Source: DATEEW01 sp035273665 (GTDB lineage: Bacteria; Pseudomonadota; Gammaproteobacteria; Burkholderiales; SG8-39). From it: DNA of 64,000 nt. Where the stretch lies: the NCBI GenBank assembly GCA_035273665.1, contig DATEOW010000006.1, forward strand, positions 62,001 through 126,000, given 5' to 3'. Positions 42,202-50,358 of this stretch are shown piece by piece (position 1 is the first letter of the stretch; every line of letters begins with the position of its first letter). The position numbers and the translations under genes were made by a program. Below the pieces are notes generated by a model. That model did no database searches, had not been told where the DNA came from, and worked only from the letters and a program-made list of their open reading frames with translations.

Positions 42202-43355
42202 TGAACGCTCATTTTTTTGCGACTTGCCCGCGCGGTTTAGAGGGTTTGCTTGTGCAGGAGCTGGCAGCTTGCGGCGCTCAAGCGATCGAAGGCACGGGCG
42301 GAGGCGCTAAATTCACCGGCGACTGGACGGCTTGTTATGGCGTCAATCTCCATAGCCGAGTCGCCACGCGGGTCTTATTACGCGTCGCGCATGGCGACTA
42401 CAAGAACGAGCAAGACGTCTATACGCTCGCGCGTGGCGTGGATTGGTCTACGCATTTTGCAATCCATAACAGCATCCGCGTGGACATCACCGCGATTCGC
42501 TCGCCCTTGCGCAGCTTGGATTTCGCTACGCTGCGCATCAAGGATGCGGTATGCGACCGGTTCCGCGATGAGTTCGGCTCCCGGCCGGATGTGGATACGC
42601 GAGCACCCGATGTACGCATTGTCGGTTTCCTCGACGAGCGAAATGTGAGCCTTTATCTCGATACCTCCGGAGAGCCGCTGTATAAGCGGGGCTATCGCCT
42701 GGATACCGGGGAGGCACCGCTCAAGGAGAATTTAGCCGCGGGGATTGTCATGCTCAGCGGGTGGGCGCCTCAAGAGCCATTTCTCGACCCCATGTGCGGC
42801 AGTGGGACCTTGCTAATCGAAGCGGCGCAAATCGCCTTAAGAATCGCGCCCGGTTCCCGTAGAAGCTTCGGTTTCGAAAAACTGAAAAGCTTCGTCCCAC
42901 CGCTTTGGCAAAGGATGAAGGACGAAGCGACTTCGGCTCAACTCTCAGAAAGTCCGGCGCCCATTTTTGGAGCCGATCTCTATGGCGACGAATTGAAAAG
43001 CAGTCTGGCGAATCTAGAGAAGGCGGGTCTCGCGCATATCGTGCTTCTCAAACAAGCGAACATCTTGGAGTTGCCCGCGCCGGCGCCGAGCGGCGTGATG
43101 ATCGCAAATCCACCGTATGGCAAACGGCTCGATGAGAGCGAAAAGCTGGAAAGCTTTTATCCGAAACTGGGCGACGCGTTGAAAGCGAATTTCGCCGGCT
43201 GGCGCTGTTATTTGTTCAGCGCCGATATGGGGTTGCCCAAACACCTTGGGTTGAAAGCCAGCAAGCGAACGCCGCTTTTCAATGGTGCGCTCGAATGCCG
43301 GCTGTTCGAATATAAGATCATCTCCGGCTCGATGCGAAAACAAAAAGAGTCTTAG
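42201..43355 (+). CDS. rlmL: THUMP-domain 23S rRNA m2G methyltransferase (RlmL N-terminal type)
   Basis: A 384-aa SAM-dependent RNA methyltransferase. The N-terminal THUMP region (about 1-155: FFATCPRGLEGLLVQELAACGAQ) is followed by the Rossmann methyltransferase with motif I DPMCGSGTLLIEAA and catalytic NPPYGKR. It corresponds to the RlmL half of the E. coli RlmKL fusion (23S G2445); the RlmK half is absent, as is normal in betaproteobacteria. A longer frame begins at 42123; ATG 42201 is coupled to the previous stop and gives the family N-terminus. Confidence 0.9.
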   Translation: MNAHFFATCPRGLEGLLVQELAACGAQAIEGTGGGAKFTGDWTACYGVNLHSRVATRVLLRVAHGDYKNEQDVYTLARGVDWSTHFAIHNSIRVDITAIRSPLRSLDFATLRIKDAVCDRFRDEFGSRPDVDTRAPDVRIVGFLDERNVSLYLDTSGEPLYKRGYRLDTGEAPLKENLAAGIVMLSGWAPQEPFLDPMCGSGTLLIEAAQIALRIAPGSRRSFGFEKLKSFVPPLWQRMKDEATSAQLSESPAPIFGADLYGDELKSSLANLEKAGLAHIVLLKQANILELPAPAPSGVMIANPPYGKRLDESEKLESFYPKLGDALKANFAGWRCYLFSADMGLPKHLGLKASKRTPLFNGALECRLFEYKIISGSMRKQKES

Positions 43356-43972
43356 TAGCCGTGGTCGAAAAACTCGACGATGCCGGCGTCAATCGAGTAC
43401 TCCGCGCCAACCACCATGAGACCTTCATTTTGGATAAGCGATTCGAGAATCTCCGAGCCGTGACGCAGATGGTTGACTGAAGCCATCACATTTGCGCGGA
43501 TGGCGTGATGGACGAGCGCATCTCGATCATGACGCAGATCGGTGCCCAGCAAAGGCTCTACTGAAGGCCGAATTCGGTCGACAATGGAATGCAAATTCCG
43601 CCATTGCTTCTCCGTCGGCTGATGCAGCTCCTCGAGCGTCGCCTCAATAGCGCCGCATCCGGTATGACCCAGCACGACCACCAGCCGCGTTTCGAAACGC
43701 GCTGCGGCGAATTCCACGCTGCCCACCTGCGAGGGCGCAACGATATTGCCGGCGACCCGAATCACGAACAAATCTCCGAGCCCTTGATTGAAAACGATCT
43801 CCGCTGGGACGCGGGAATCCGAACAACCGAGGATGATGGCGAAGGGATGCTGTTCTTTTGGCAGTGCGGTGCGTTTGGAATCGTTTAACAGCGCCTGTCC
43901 ATTGCGCATACTGGCGGCGAACTCGAGGTTCCCCTTTTTTAGGCGCTCTAGCGCTTCTTTTGCCGGAATCAT
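43352..43972 (-). CDS. can: Beta-class carbonic anhydrase
   Basis: Zinc enzyme interconverting CO2 and bicarbonate. It is 206 aa. Zinc ligands C50 (LGCSDSRVP), H103 and C106 (GHTGCGA) and the catalytic D52-R54 dyad are intact. GDLFVIRVAGNIV is a family block. Its stop overlaps the stop of rlmL. No signal peptide, so it is cytoplasmic. Confidence 0.94.
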   Translation of the reverse strand: MIPAKEALERLKKGNLEFAASMRNGQALLNDSKRTALPKEQHPFAIILGCSDSRVPAEIVFNQGLGDLFVIRVAGNIVAPSQVGSVEFAAARFETRLVVVLGHTGCGAIEATLEELHQPTEKQWRNLHSIVDRIRPSVEPLLGTDLRHDRDALVHHAIRANVMASVNHLRHGSEILESLIQNEGLMVVGAEYSIDAGIVEFFDHGY

Positions 43973-44277
43973 TCTTATCGATATAAAAAAACGTAGTCGT
44001 GATTTTAGTGGATTTCGGCTATCGAGGCTCGAAAACTAAAAGCGGGCAACATTACTCCTCTTTGACTGCGAGTCTCCCAGTTTGCCGGGTACATGGAATG
44101 AATGGAACGTGGGGGATCGTGAGAGGATCGCGATATAAGCAACCGCTGGAACGCTAACACCACCACGACGCTAGGCATTGTTAGCTACCTTTGCAATATT
44201 CCGCCTGCTAACAACGACCACAAACAAAAGCCGGCATAGGCCGGCTTCTATTCCCCGCGCTCACGGGTTAAAACTGA
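43973..44277. other. Gene-free stretch between carbonic anhydrase and pilU
   Basis: 305 nt without a supportable ORF, tRNA or known RNA. It holds the pilU terminator (44228-44247) and the heptamer GCTAACA at 44153-44159 and 44207-44213, with its complement TGTTAGC between them at 44179-44185. The middle copy could pair with either flank, forming alternative hairpins. A/T-rich sequence near 43981-43990 probably belongs to the carbonic anhydrase promoter. Confidence 0.5.
44228..44247 (-). terminator. Intrinsic terminator of pilU
   Basis: Stem AAGCCGGC/GCCGGCTT of 8 bp with a 4-nt loop, 30 nt after the pilU stop. On the minus strand it is followed by TTTTGTTTG, a good U-tract. Confidence 0.8.
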
Positions 44278-45417
44278 TTACTTGATGATATCGAGATGTT
44301 CGATACCCTTGGTGATGTCCTTGTTCTTCGCTTCCTTCGAATGTAGCTTGATGGCAAGGCGAAGATCGTTGACCGAGTCGGCATTGCGCAGCGCATCTTC
44401 GTATGTAATCACGCCGTTGTCATACAGCTCGAATAAATGTTGGTCGAAGGTTTGCATGCCGAGCTCACGGGACCGTTTCATGATCTCTTTGATCTCGTGC
44501 ACTTCGCCTTTGAAAATAAGATCGGCGATCAGCGGCGAGTTCAACATCACTTCGACGGCAGCCACGCGTCCACGGCCCTCGCGTAAGGGAATCAACCGCT
44601 GGGAGACCATGCCGCGCAAATTGAGCGACAAGTCCATCAGCAATTGCGGACGACGCTCTTCTGGGAAAAAGTTGATGATCCGGTCGATCGCCTGGTTCGA
44701 GCTATTGGCGTGCAAGGTCGCCATACACAAGTGTCCGGTTTCTGCGAAAGCAATGGCGTAGTCCATGGTTTCGCGGTCTCGAATCTCACCCATCAAAATG
44801 ACGTCGGGCGCCTGGCGCAGCGTGTTCTTCAGCGCCGCTTCCCAAGACTCGGTGTCAACGCCGATTTCGCGTTGCGTGATAATGCAGTTCCTATGGGGAT
44901 GCACATATTCCACCGGATCTTCGATGGTGATGATGTGGCCATAAGAGTTTTCGTTGCGGAATCCGACCATTGCGGCGAGCGACGTGGATTTACCGGAACC
45001 GGTTGCACCGACCATGATGACGAGGCCGCGCTTGGTTAGCGCGATGTCCTTCAATACCTGCGGTAGGCCCAACTCTTCGACCGTAGGGATCGTCGAATTG
45101 ATCGTACGCATCACCATGCCGATCTGGCCCTGTTGCACAAACGCGCTGACGCGGAAACGACCGATCCCGCCGGGGCTGATCGCGAACTGACATTCTTTAG
45201 TCGCTTCGAATTCAGCGGCCTGACGATCGTTCATCACCGATCGAACTAACTCGGATGTGTGCTGCGCCGACAGCGGCTGTTGGGAGACCGGCGTCATTTT
45301 GCCGTCTAGCTTGATCGCAGGCGGAAAACCGACGGTGATGAACAGATCCGATGCCTTCTTGCTGACCATGAGGCGTAACAAGTCATAAATAAATTTTGTA
45401 GCCTGATCGCGCTCCAT
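44278..45417 (-). CDS. pilU: Type IV pilus retraction ATPase paralog PilU
   Basis: A 379-aa secretion ATPase of the PilT/PilU subgroup, acting with PilT at the pilus base to depolymerise pili. Walker A GATGSGKSTSLAAM, the Asp box region IITIEDPVEYVH, Walker B LMGEIRDRETMDYAI and the His box GHLCMATLHANSS are present. The N-terminus MERDQATKFIYDLLRLMVSKKASDLF and the longer C-terminus (KHSKEAKNKDITKGIEHLDIIK region) are PilU-type. It follows pilT after a 115-nt gap. Confidence 0.95.
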   Translation of the reverse strand: MERDQATKFIYDLLRLMVSKKASDLFITVGFPPAIKLDGKMTPVSQQPLSAQHTSELVRSVMNDRQAAEFEATKECQFAISPGGIGRFRVSAFVQQGQIGMVMRTINSTIPTVEELGLPQVLKDIALTKRGLVIMVGATGSGKSTSLAAMVGFRNENSYGHIITIEDPVEYVHPHRNCIITQREIGVDTESWEAALKNTLRQAPDVILMGEIRDRETMDYAIAFAETGHLCMATLHANSSNQAIDRIINFFPEERRPQLLMDLSLNLRGMVSQRLIPLREGRGRVAAVEVMLNSPLIADLIFKGEVHEIKEIMKRSRELGMQTFDQHLFELYDNGVITYEDALRNADSVNDLRLAIKLHSKEAKNKDITKGIEHLDIIK

Positions 45418-45532
45418 GGCGACGCTCCTTTTGCATATGGAAGCTCTGGTTAAGCTATCCGTCGAACCAGGGCTTCACTGGATTCACGGGATCTCAAGAG
45501 GCAGCCGCCTCTTGCTCTAATAAACCCGGCGC

Positions 45533-46576
45533 TTAGCCGAGGAAGTTGTCTTTGTTCGCGGCCTTGGTGCGCGCCTCTGCCATGCTTACGACGTTGCGTT
45601 TGACCAGCTCCTGCAGATTCTGGTCAAGCGTTTGCATGCCGTATTGCTGGCCGGTCTGGATCGACGAATACATCTGTGCGATCTTGTTTTCGCGTATCAG
45701 GTTACGGATCGCTGGCGTGCCGATCATGATTTCATGCGCTGCGACGCGGCTATTGCCGTCTTTGGTTTTAAGCAGCGTTTGCGAGATAACCGCGCGCAGC
45801 GACTCGGACAACATAGCGCGCACCATCTCCTTTTCCGCTGCCGGAAAAACGTCCACGATACGATCGATGGTCTTGGCGGCCGAGCTGGTGTGCAGGGTAC
45901 CGAATACCAGGTGACCGGTTTCCGCACCGGTCAAGGCGAGGCGAATGGTTTCCAAGTCACGCATCTCGCCGACCAAGATTACATCCGGATCTTCGCGCAA
46001 GGCACTGCGCAATGCGTTAGAGAATGACAGCGTATGCGGCCCGACTTCGCGTTGGTTGATCAGGCACTTCTTCGATTCGTGTACGAATTCGATCGGGTCT
46101 TCGATGGTGAGGATGTGGCCATAGTCGTTGTCGTTGATCTGGTTGACCATCGCCGCCAAGGTGGTGGACTTGCCGGAACCCGTCGGGCCGGTGACCAGAA
46201 CGATGCCTCGCGGTTGCTGTGCGATTTCGCCAAAGATCTTAGGCGCGTTGAGTTCTTCGAGCGTCAGTACCTTGCTGGGAATAGTCCGCATGACGGCTGC
46301 GGCGCCACGCTGTTGAACAAAGGCATTCACGCGAAAACGGGCCAAACCCGGGATGGCAAAGGAAAAGTCGCATTCCAGAATTTCTTCATAAGTCTTGCGC
46401 TGCGCGTCGTTCATGATGTCATAGATCATGCCGTGGACGTCTTTGTGTTCCAGCGCGGGAAGGTTGATACGGCGTACATCGCCGTTGACGCGAATCATGG
46501 GCGGAAGGCCGGACGACAGGTGCAAATCGGAGGCCTTGTTTTTGACAACGAAGGCCAGTAGTTCAGATATGTCCAT
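45533..46576 (-). CDS. pilT: Type IV pilus retraction ATPase PilT
   Basis: Hexameric ATPase that powers pilus retraction and twitching. It is 347 aa. Walker A GPTGSGKSTTLAAM, ILTIEDPIEFVH, VGEMRDLETIRLAL, GHLVFGTLHTSSAAKT and the AIRNLIRENK motif required for retraction are all present. The frame is open to 46639, but ATG 46576 gives MDISELLAFVVKNKASDLHLS, the standard start. It is divergent from yggS. Confidence 0.97.
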   Translation of the reverse strand: MDISELLAFVVKNKASDLHLSSGLPPMIRVNGDVRRINLPALEHKDVHGMIYDIMNDAQRKTYEEILECDFSFAIPGLARFRVNAFVQQRGAAAVMRTIPSKVLTLEELNAPKIFGEIAQQPRGIVLVTGPTGSGKSTTLAAMVNQINDNDYGHILTIEDPIEFVHESKKCLINQREVGPHTLSFSNALRSALREDPDVILVGEMRDLETIRLALTGAETGHLVFGTLHTSSAAKTIDRIVDVFPAAEKEMVRAMLSESLRAVISQTLLKTKDGNSRVAAHEIMIGTPAIRNLIRENKIAQMYSSIQTGQQYGMQTLDQNLQELVKRNVVSMAEARTKAANKDNFLG

Positions 46577-46656
46577 ATAATTTGAAATCCTGTTTTTGGG
46601 TCCGGCGGAGGCTACGATCCAGCCCTTAAAACAAGGCAAATCGCAGCGGAACGATT

Positions 46657-47346
46657 ATGGACACAACAAAAATTCACCTGCAAGCCGTACGCTCTCGTAT
46701 TGCGGACGCATGCCTCCTCTCACAGCGAAAGGAACGTGACATAGTTCTCGTCGCAGTGAGCAAGGCGGTGCCGGCGGAAAAAATCCGCTGCGCGCATGCT
46801 GCCGGTCAGCGTCATTTTGGCGAAAGTTATGCACAGGAAGCTTTGGACAAAATGAGTGCGCTGGCAGACCTCGGTGACCTCATTTGGCATTTCATCGGGC
46901 CGATACAGAGCAACAAGACCCGAGCCATCGCCGAGCATTTCGACTGGGTCCACGCCGTCGACCGCTTGAAAATTGCGGAACGGTTATCCAGTCAGCGGCC
47001 CGCTACAAAACCTCCCCTGGACCTTTGCATTCAAGTGAATATCAGCGGCGAATCGACAAAAAGCGGTGTTGAGCCCGCGGAGGCGGGGATACTCGCCCAG
47101 TCCATTCTTCGTTTGCCGCGACTGAGGCTTCGCGGTCTCATGGCGATCCCTGCGCCCACGTCCGATCGCGCCTTGCGCAAACGCCAACTTGAGTCTTTAA
47201 CCGACTTGCAGCGCACTTTGGTGGCCCAGGGCTTGTCGCTCGACACCCTTTCAATGGGAATGTCGGATGATCTTGAAGAAGCAATCTCGGCCGGAAGCAC
47301 CCTATTGCGGGTCGGGACGGCTATATTTGGGCCCCGGCCTCTTTAA
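46657..47346 (+). CDS. yggS: PLP homeostasis protein YggS
   Basis: A 229-aa PLP-binding protein of the YggS/PROSC family that buffers pyridoxal phosphate; it has no known catalytic reaction. The PLP lysine is K36 in LVAVSKAVPAEKI. FGESYAQEALDKM, WHFIGPIQSNKTR, CIQVNISGESTKSGV and SMGMSDDLEEAISAGSTLLRVGTAIFG are family blocks. It is first of yggS-proC-yggT, a standard order opposite pilT. Confidence 0.95.
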   Translation: MDTTKIHLQAVRSRIADACLLSQRKERDIVLVAVSKAVPAEKIRCAHAAGQRHFGESYAQEALDKMSALADLGDLIWHFIGPIQSNKTRAIAEHFDWVHAVDRLKIAERLSSQRPATKPPLDLCIQVNISGESTKSGVEPAEAGILAQSILRLPRLRLRGLMAIPAPTSDRALRKRQLESLTDLQRTLVAQGLSLDTLSMGMSDDLEEAISAGSTLLRVGTAIFGPRPL

Positions 47347-47360
47347 CCGAGCACCTTGTA

Positions 47361-48173
47361 ATGAACATCAGTTTTATCGGCGGTGGGAACATGGCGGCGG
47401 CGCTTATCGGCGGGCTGATTTCCAAGGGTTTCGACCCACGCGCAATACGAGTTGTCGAGGTCTTGCCGGAAGCGCGGGAGCGTCTGAATACCTATTACGG
47501 CGTCGAGTGTTTCGCCGAGCCCGCGCTTGCAGCGCCTTTGGGCGATGTGATCGTGCTTGCGGTCAAACCACAACAGATGCGCAGCGTCGCTCGCTCCGTG
47601 AGTGCCTATGTCAAGGAAGCGCTCGTGCTGAGTATCGCGGCCGGTATTCGCTTACCGGATCTGGCGCGCTGGCTGGGCGGGCAGGTGCATTTGGCCCGCT
47701 GCATGCCCAACACGCCGGCACTGATCGGCATGGGGATTAGCGGCTTGTACGCTGCGCCGGCCGTATCGGCGGAGCAGCGTGCGAACGCGCAACGCATTTT
47801 GGAAGCGGTGGGCCGTGTGGTTTGGGTAGAAGAGGAAGAATTGCTGGATCCGGTTACGGCGGTTTCGGGAAGCGGGCCAGCTTATGTTTTTTATTTTATC
47901 GAAGCGATGCAGCAAGCGGCCGTAAAAATGGGGTTGCCCGATAGCATTGCCCGCGATTTGATCATCGATACTTTTCGCGGCGCTACCGAGCTCGCCGCTC
48001 GCGCGGACGAACCTGTAAGCAATTTGCGCGAACGCGTCACCTCCAAAGGTGGCACGACGGAACGCGCGCTCGCCAGCATGGCGCAAGATCAGGTCGCAGA
48101 AGCGATCGTTAAGGCGCTCAAAGCGGCATCCGCGCGCGCAACGAGCTTAGGCGACGAATTGGGACTTGATTAA
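47361..48173 (+). CDS. proC: Pyrroline-5-carboxylate reductase
   Basis: Last step of proline synthesis: NAD(P)H reduction of pyrroline-5-carboxylate. It is 270 aa, with a Rossmann start ISFIGGGNMAAALIGGL, VKPQQM, RCMPNTPALIGMGISGLYA, and the C-terminal substrate loop AVSGSGPAYVFYFIEAM and VTSKGGTTERALASM. It is full length and 14 nt after yggS. Confidence 0.96.
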   Translation: MNISFIGGGNMAAALIGGLISKGFDPRAIRVVEVLPEARERLNTYYGVECFAEPALAAPLGDVIVLAVKPQQMRSVARSVSAYVKEALVLSIAAGIRLPDLARWLGGQVHLARCMPNTPALIGMGISGLYAAPAVSAEQRANAQRILEAVGRVVWVEEEELLDPVTAVSGSGPAYVFYFIEAMQQAAVKMGLPDSIARDLIIDTFRGATELAARADEPVSNLRERVTSKGGTTERALASMAQDQVAEAIVKALKAASARATSLGDELGLD

Positions 48174-48182
48174 GGGATAGGC

Positions 48183-48722
48183 ATGAAACTGATCCAAATC
48201 GCCGCTTTCTTGATCGAAACGGTCTTCGGCTTCTTTGTTTTTCTGGTGCTGCTGCGGTTTCTGCTGCAAAGCTTGCGAGCCCCTTTTCACAATCCCATCG
48301 GGCAATTCACCATCGCGCTGACCGACTGGATCGTTCGTCCCTTGCGCCGGATCATCCCGCCTTTTCGGCGCCAGGACCTCGCCAGCCTGGTAGCGGCATG
48401 GCTCCTGATTCTGGTCAAAATTCTCCTGTTGATGTTGCTATTGGGCATGCCGATCCTCATCGGCAACTTGCTGATGCTGTCCGGAATCGATCTGCTCCGC
48501 GATATGTTGCGGCTGATCATGCTTGTCGTTATCGTGCAGATCGTCGTCAGCTGGATCAATCCGCAGAACCCGCTTAGCTTTGTTTTGAACGCGCTGACCC
48601 GGCCCTTCTACCGCTTGTTCCGTTTTGTGCCGCCGGTGGGCCAGTTCGATTTGTCGCCGCTATTCGTGTTGCTGGCGATCAATATTCTTCTCATTCTGTT
48701 GCCTGATTTTCGCGGCTTGTAA
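48183..48722 (+). CDS. yggT: YggT family membrane protein
   Basis: A 179-aa inner-membrane protein with two YggT repeats, each a pair of helices: FLVLLRFLLQSLRAPFHNPIGQFTIALTDWIVRPLRRIIPP in pieces (LLRFLLQSLRAPFHNP, ALTDWIVRPLRRIIP) and VVSWINPQNPLSFVLNALTRPFYRLFRFVPP (WINPQNP, NALTRPFYRLF). Its role is unknown; it is linked to osmotic or division functions in other bacteria. It is third in yggS-proC-yggT. Confidence 0.93.
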   Translation: MKLIQIAAFLIETVFGFFVFLVLLRFLLQSLRAPFHNPIGQFTIALTDWIVRPLRRIIPPFRRQDLASLVAAWLLILVKILLLMLLLGMPILIGNLLMLSGIDLLRDMLRLIMLVVIVQIVVSWINPQNPLSFVLNALTRPFYRLFRFVPPVGQFDLSPLFVLLAINILLILLPDFRGL

Positions 48723-48806
48723 CGGCCTTAGAGGGCTGAAGCGAAAGGCACGACGGCGAAAGCCCGGTCCGCTCTTTTGACAGGAGCACTGGCACAGCGA
48801 AAAAAT

Positions 48807-50084
48807 TCAGCGCGCTTCGTGACAGAGTCGTCCGGACACAAAGGTGTAACGCGTAACACCGGGCAGTTCGTAGCCCAGGAACGGCGTGTTCCTACCTTGG
48901 CTTTTCAGCGATTCGGCGCTCAGCTTGAACCACTGTTCCGCCGCGAAAATGCATATATCCGCTTCCGCGCCGACGCCGAGATGGCCCGCATCGATATTCA
49001 ATACTTTTGCCGGTTCACTGGTAATCCGCGCTAAAGCTTGCAGCAACGGAATCTTGAGTTCCTGGGCCCATTTCAAGGTCAGGGGCAGAAGCAATTCCAA
49101 CCCAGTCGCTCCGGGCTCCGATTCCGCGAAAGGCATTTGCTTCGCGTCGTCGTCTACCGGAGTGTGGTCGGAGCAAATCGCATCAATTGCACCGTCGCGC
49201 GCACCTTGGCGCAAAGCATCGCGATCGCGCAAAGAACGCAATGGCGGTACCAAATTGCAATGCGGATCAAAATAACCCAGATCCATTTCGGATAGATGCA
49301 AGTGATGCACAGCAACGTCGCAAGTCACAGGAAGGCCCGCTTGTTTCGCATCTCGCACCATTGCAACCGCCTCAGCGGTCGATAACCTGCAAAGGTGCAC
49401 GCGCGCGCCGGTGGCGCGCACCAGTTGCAATATCGCTGCTAAGGCAATGGTTTCGGCAAACGCCGGAATACCCGCTAAGCCAAGGCGCGTCGCAACTTCT
49501 CCATCGTGCGCAATACCCGCTTTGGCGAGGAATGAATCCTGGGGCCTTAACCAAACGGTAAAGCCGAAGGTCTTGGCATATTGCAGCGCGCGCCACAATA
49601 CTTCGGTATCGAGAATCTGCCGGTCGGCCTGCGAAAAGGCAACGCATCCCGCATCGCGCAGCTCCGCCATTTCGGTCAACCGCTCACCTTCCAGCTTGGC
49701 TGTCAAAGCTCCAAGCGGATACACATGCGCGAGGTTGAGACTACGCGCCCGATGTTTAAGCATTTCAACCAGACCCGGCTCATCCAAGGGCGGATCAGTG
49801 TCCGGTGGACAAGCGAGGCTCGTCACGCCCCCTGCCACGGCCGCGCGCATTTCAGATTGAAGCGTCGCCTTATATTCGAAACCGGGCTCACGCAGGCGCG
49901 CGGAAAGATCAACAAACCCCGGCGACACGACGAGTCCGGCAGCATCGATGGTTTTGTTCGGGCTGAAGCCCGGCGGCGTTGCGCCCAACCCAAGAATTTT
50001 CCCACCGCCAACGAAAAGATCTTGCACGGCATCCACGCCGTTCTTCGGATCAATCACGCGGCCGTTCTTGATGTGCGTCTTCAT
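48807..50084 (-). CDS. pyrC': Non-catalytic dihydroorotase homologue (PyrC'/PyrX type)
   Basis: A 425-aa class I dihydroorotase fold. The metal-binding HxH of active enzymes (VD.H.HLREPG) is replaced: VDLSARLREPG, with S61 and R63 at the His positions. The later DHAPH motif reads DHTPV, another lost His. It is therefore very probably inactive and, by analogy with Pseudomonas PyrC', a structural partner of aspartate carbamoyltransferase encoded just upstream. An active dihydroorotase must be elsewhere. The ATG lies next to the right end, in transcript order, of an inverted-repeat segment. Confidence 0.88.
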   Translation of the reverse strand: MKTHIKNGRVIDPKNGVDAVQDLFVGGGKILGLGATPPGFSPNKTIDAAGLVVSPGFVDLSARLREPGFEYKATLQSEMRAAVAGGVTSLACPPDTDPPLDEPGLVEMLKHRARSLNLAHVYPLGALTAKLEGERLTEMAELRDAGCVAFSQADRQILDTEVLWRALQYAKTFGFTVWLRPQDSFLAKAGIAHDGEVATRLGLAGIPAFAETIALAAILQLVRATGARVHLCRLSTAEAVAMVRDAKQAGLPVTCDVAVHHLHLSEMDLGYFDPHCNLVPPLRSLRDRDALRQGARDGAIDAICSDHTPVDDDAKQMPFAESEPGATGLELLLPLTLKWAQELKIPLLQALARITSEPAKVLNIDAGHLGVGAEADICIFAAEQWFKLSAESLKSQGRNTPFLGYELPGVTRYTFVSGRLCHEAR

Positions 50085-50335
50085 GAAGGACCTATCTCGC
50101 CACTCCGCGTGACCACGACCGAAGCGATTTGCTTGTCCTGGCTAGGCGCTGATGACGACATTTGGTTATTCCAAATTAGGAAGAGGCAACGCAACCGGGG
50201 CAGCAAATCGCCCGGTCCCTCCGGGTTGCCGATCGATATCGGCGTCTGCGTTGTTGCGACCCCTTGCAATAGATGACTGTTGCCGCGGGCCCGCCGCCTA
50301 GCGTCCATCCGTTTTGATCGAGCAACGTGGTTCAT
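50081..50335 (-). CDS. Doubtful 84-codon ORF between pyrB and pyrC'
   Basis: Open frame filling the inverted-repeat segment: ATG 50335, stop TGA 50083-50081, overlapping the pyrC' ATG as ATGA. The product is Arg-rich at the N-terminus (MNHVARSKRMDARRRARG) and resembles no family I know. There is no ribosome site before it. Strong palindromic structure over the same bases makes an element or RNA more likely than a gene. Confidence 0.2.
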   Translation of the reverse strand: MNHVARSKRMDARRRARGNSHLLQGVATTQTPISIGNPEGPGDLLPRLRCLFLIWNNQMSSSAPSQDKQIASVVVTRSGEIGPS

Positions 50336-50358
50336 GGGGAGTAGCGAGATAGGTCCTT
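50086..50358. repeat. 273-bp segment bounded by 21-bp inverted repeats (20/21 identical)
   Basis: Left arm 50086-50106 starts AAGGACCTATCTCGC; right arm 50338-50358 is its complement with one mismatch (C/T at position 16). The arms fill the pyrB-pyrC' gap almost exactly: the right arm includes two bases of the pyrB stop, and the left arm ends one base before the pyrC' ATG. Internal palindromes are at 50160-50176, 50211-50225, 50228-50243 and 50285-50294. There is no transposase gene and no obvious target duplication. It may be a MITE-like insertion or a transcribed regulatory structure. Confidence 0.7.

Noticed and set aside
50211..50225. Hairpin CCCGG-AGGGA-CCGGG on the pyr transcript as a PyrR-binding loop
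   Set aside because: It matches the Gram-positive PyrR loop consensus, as I recall it, only in part (about four mismatches), and it lies after pyrB instead of before it. Not enough to call.
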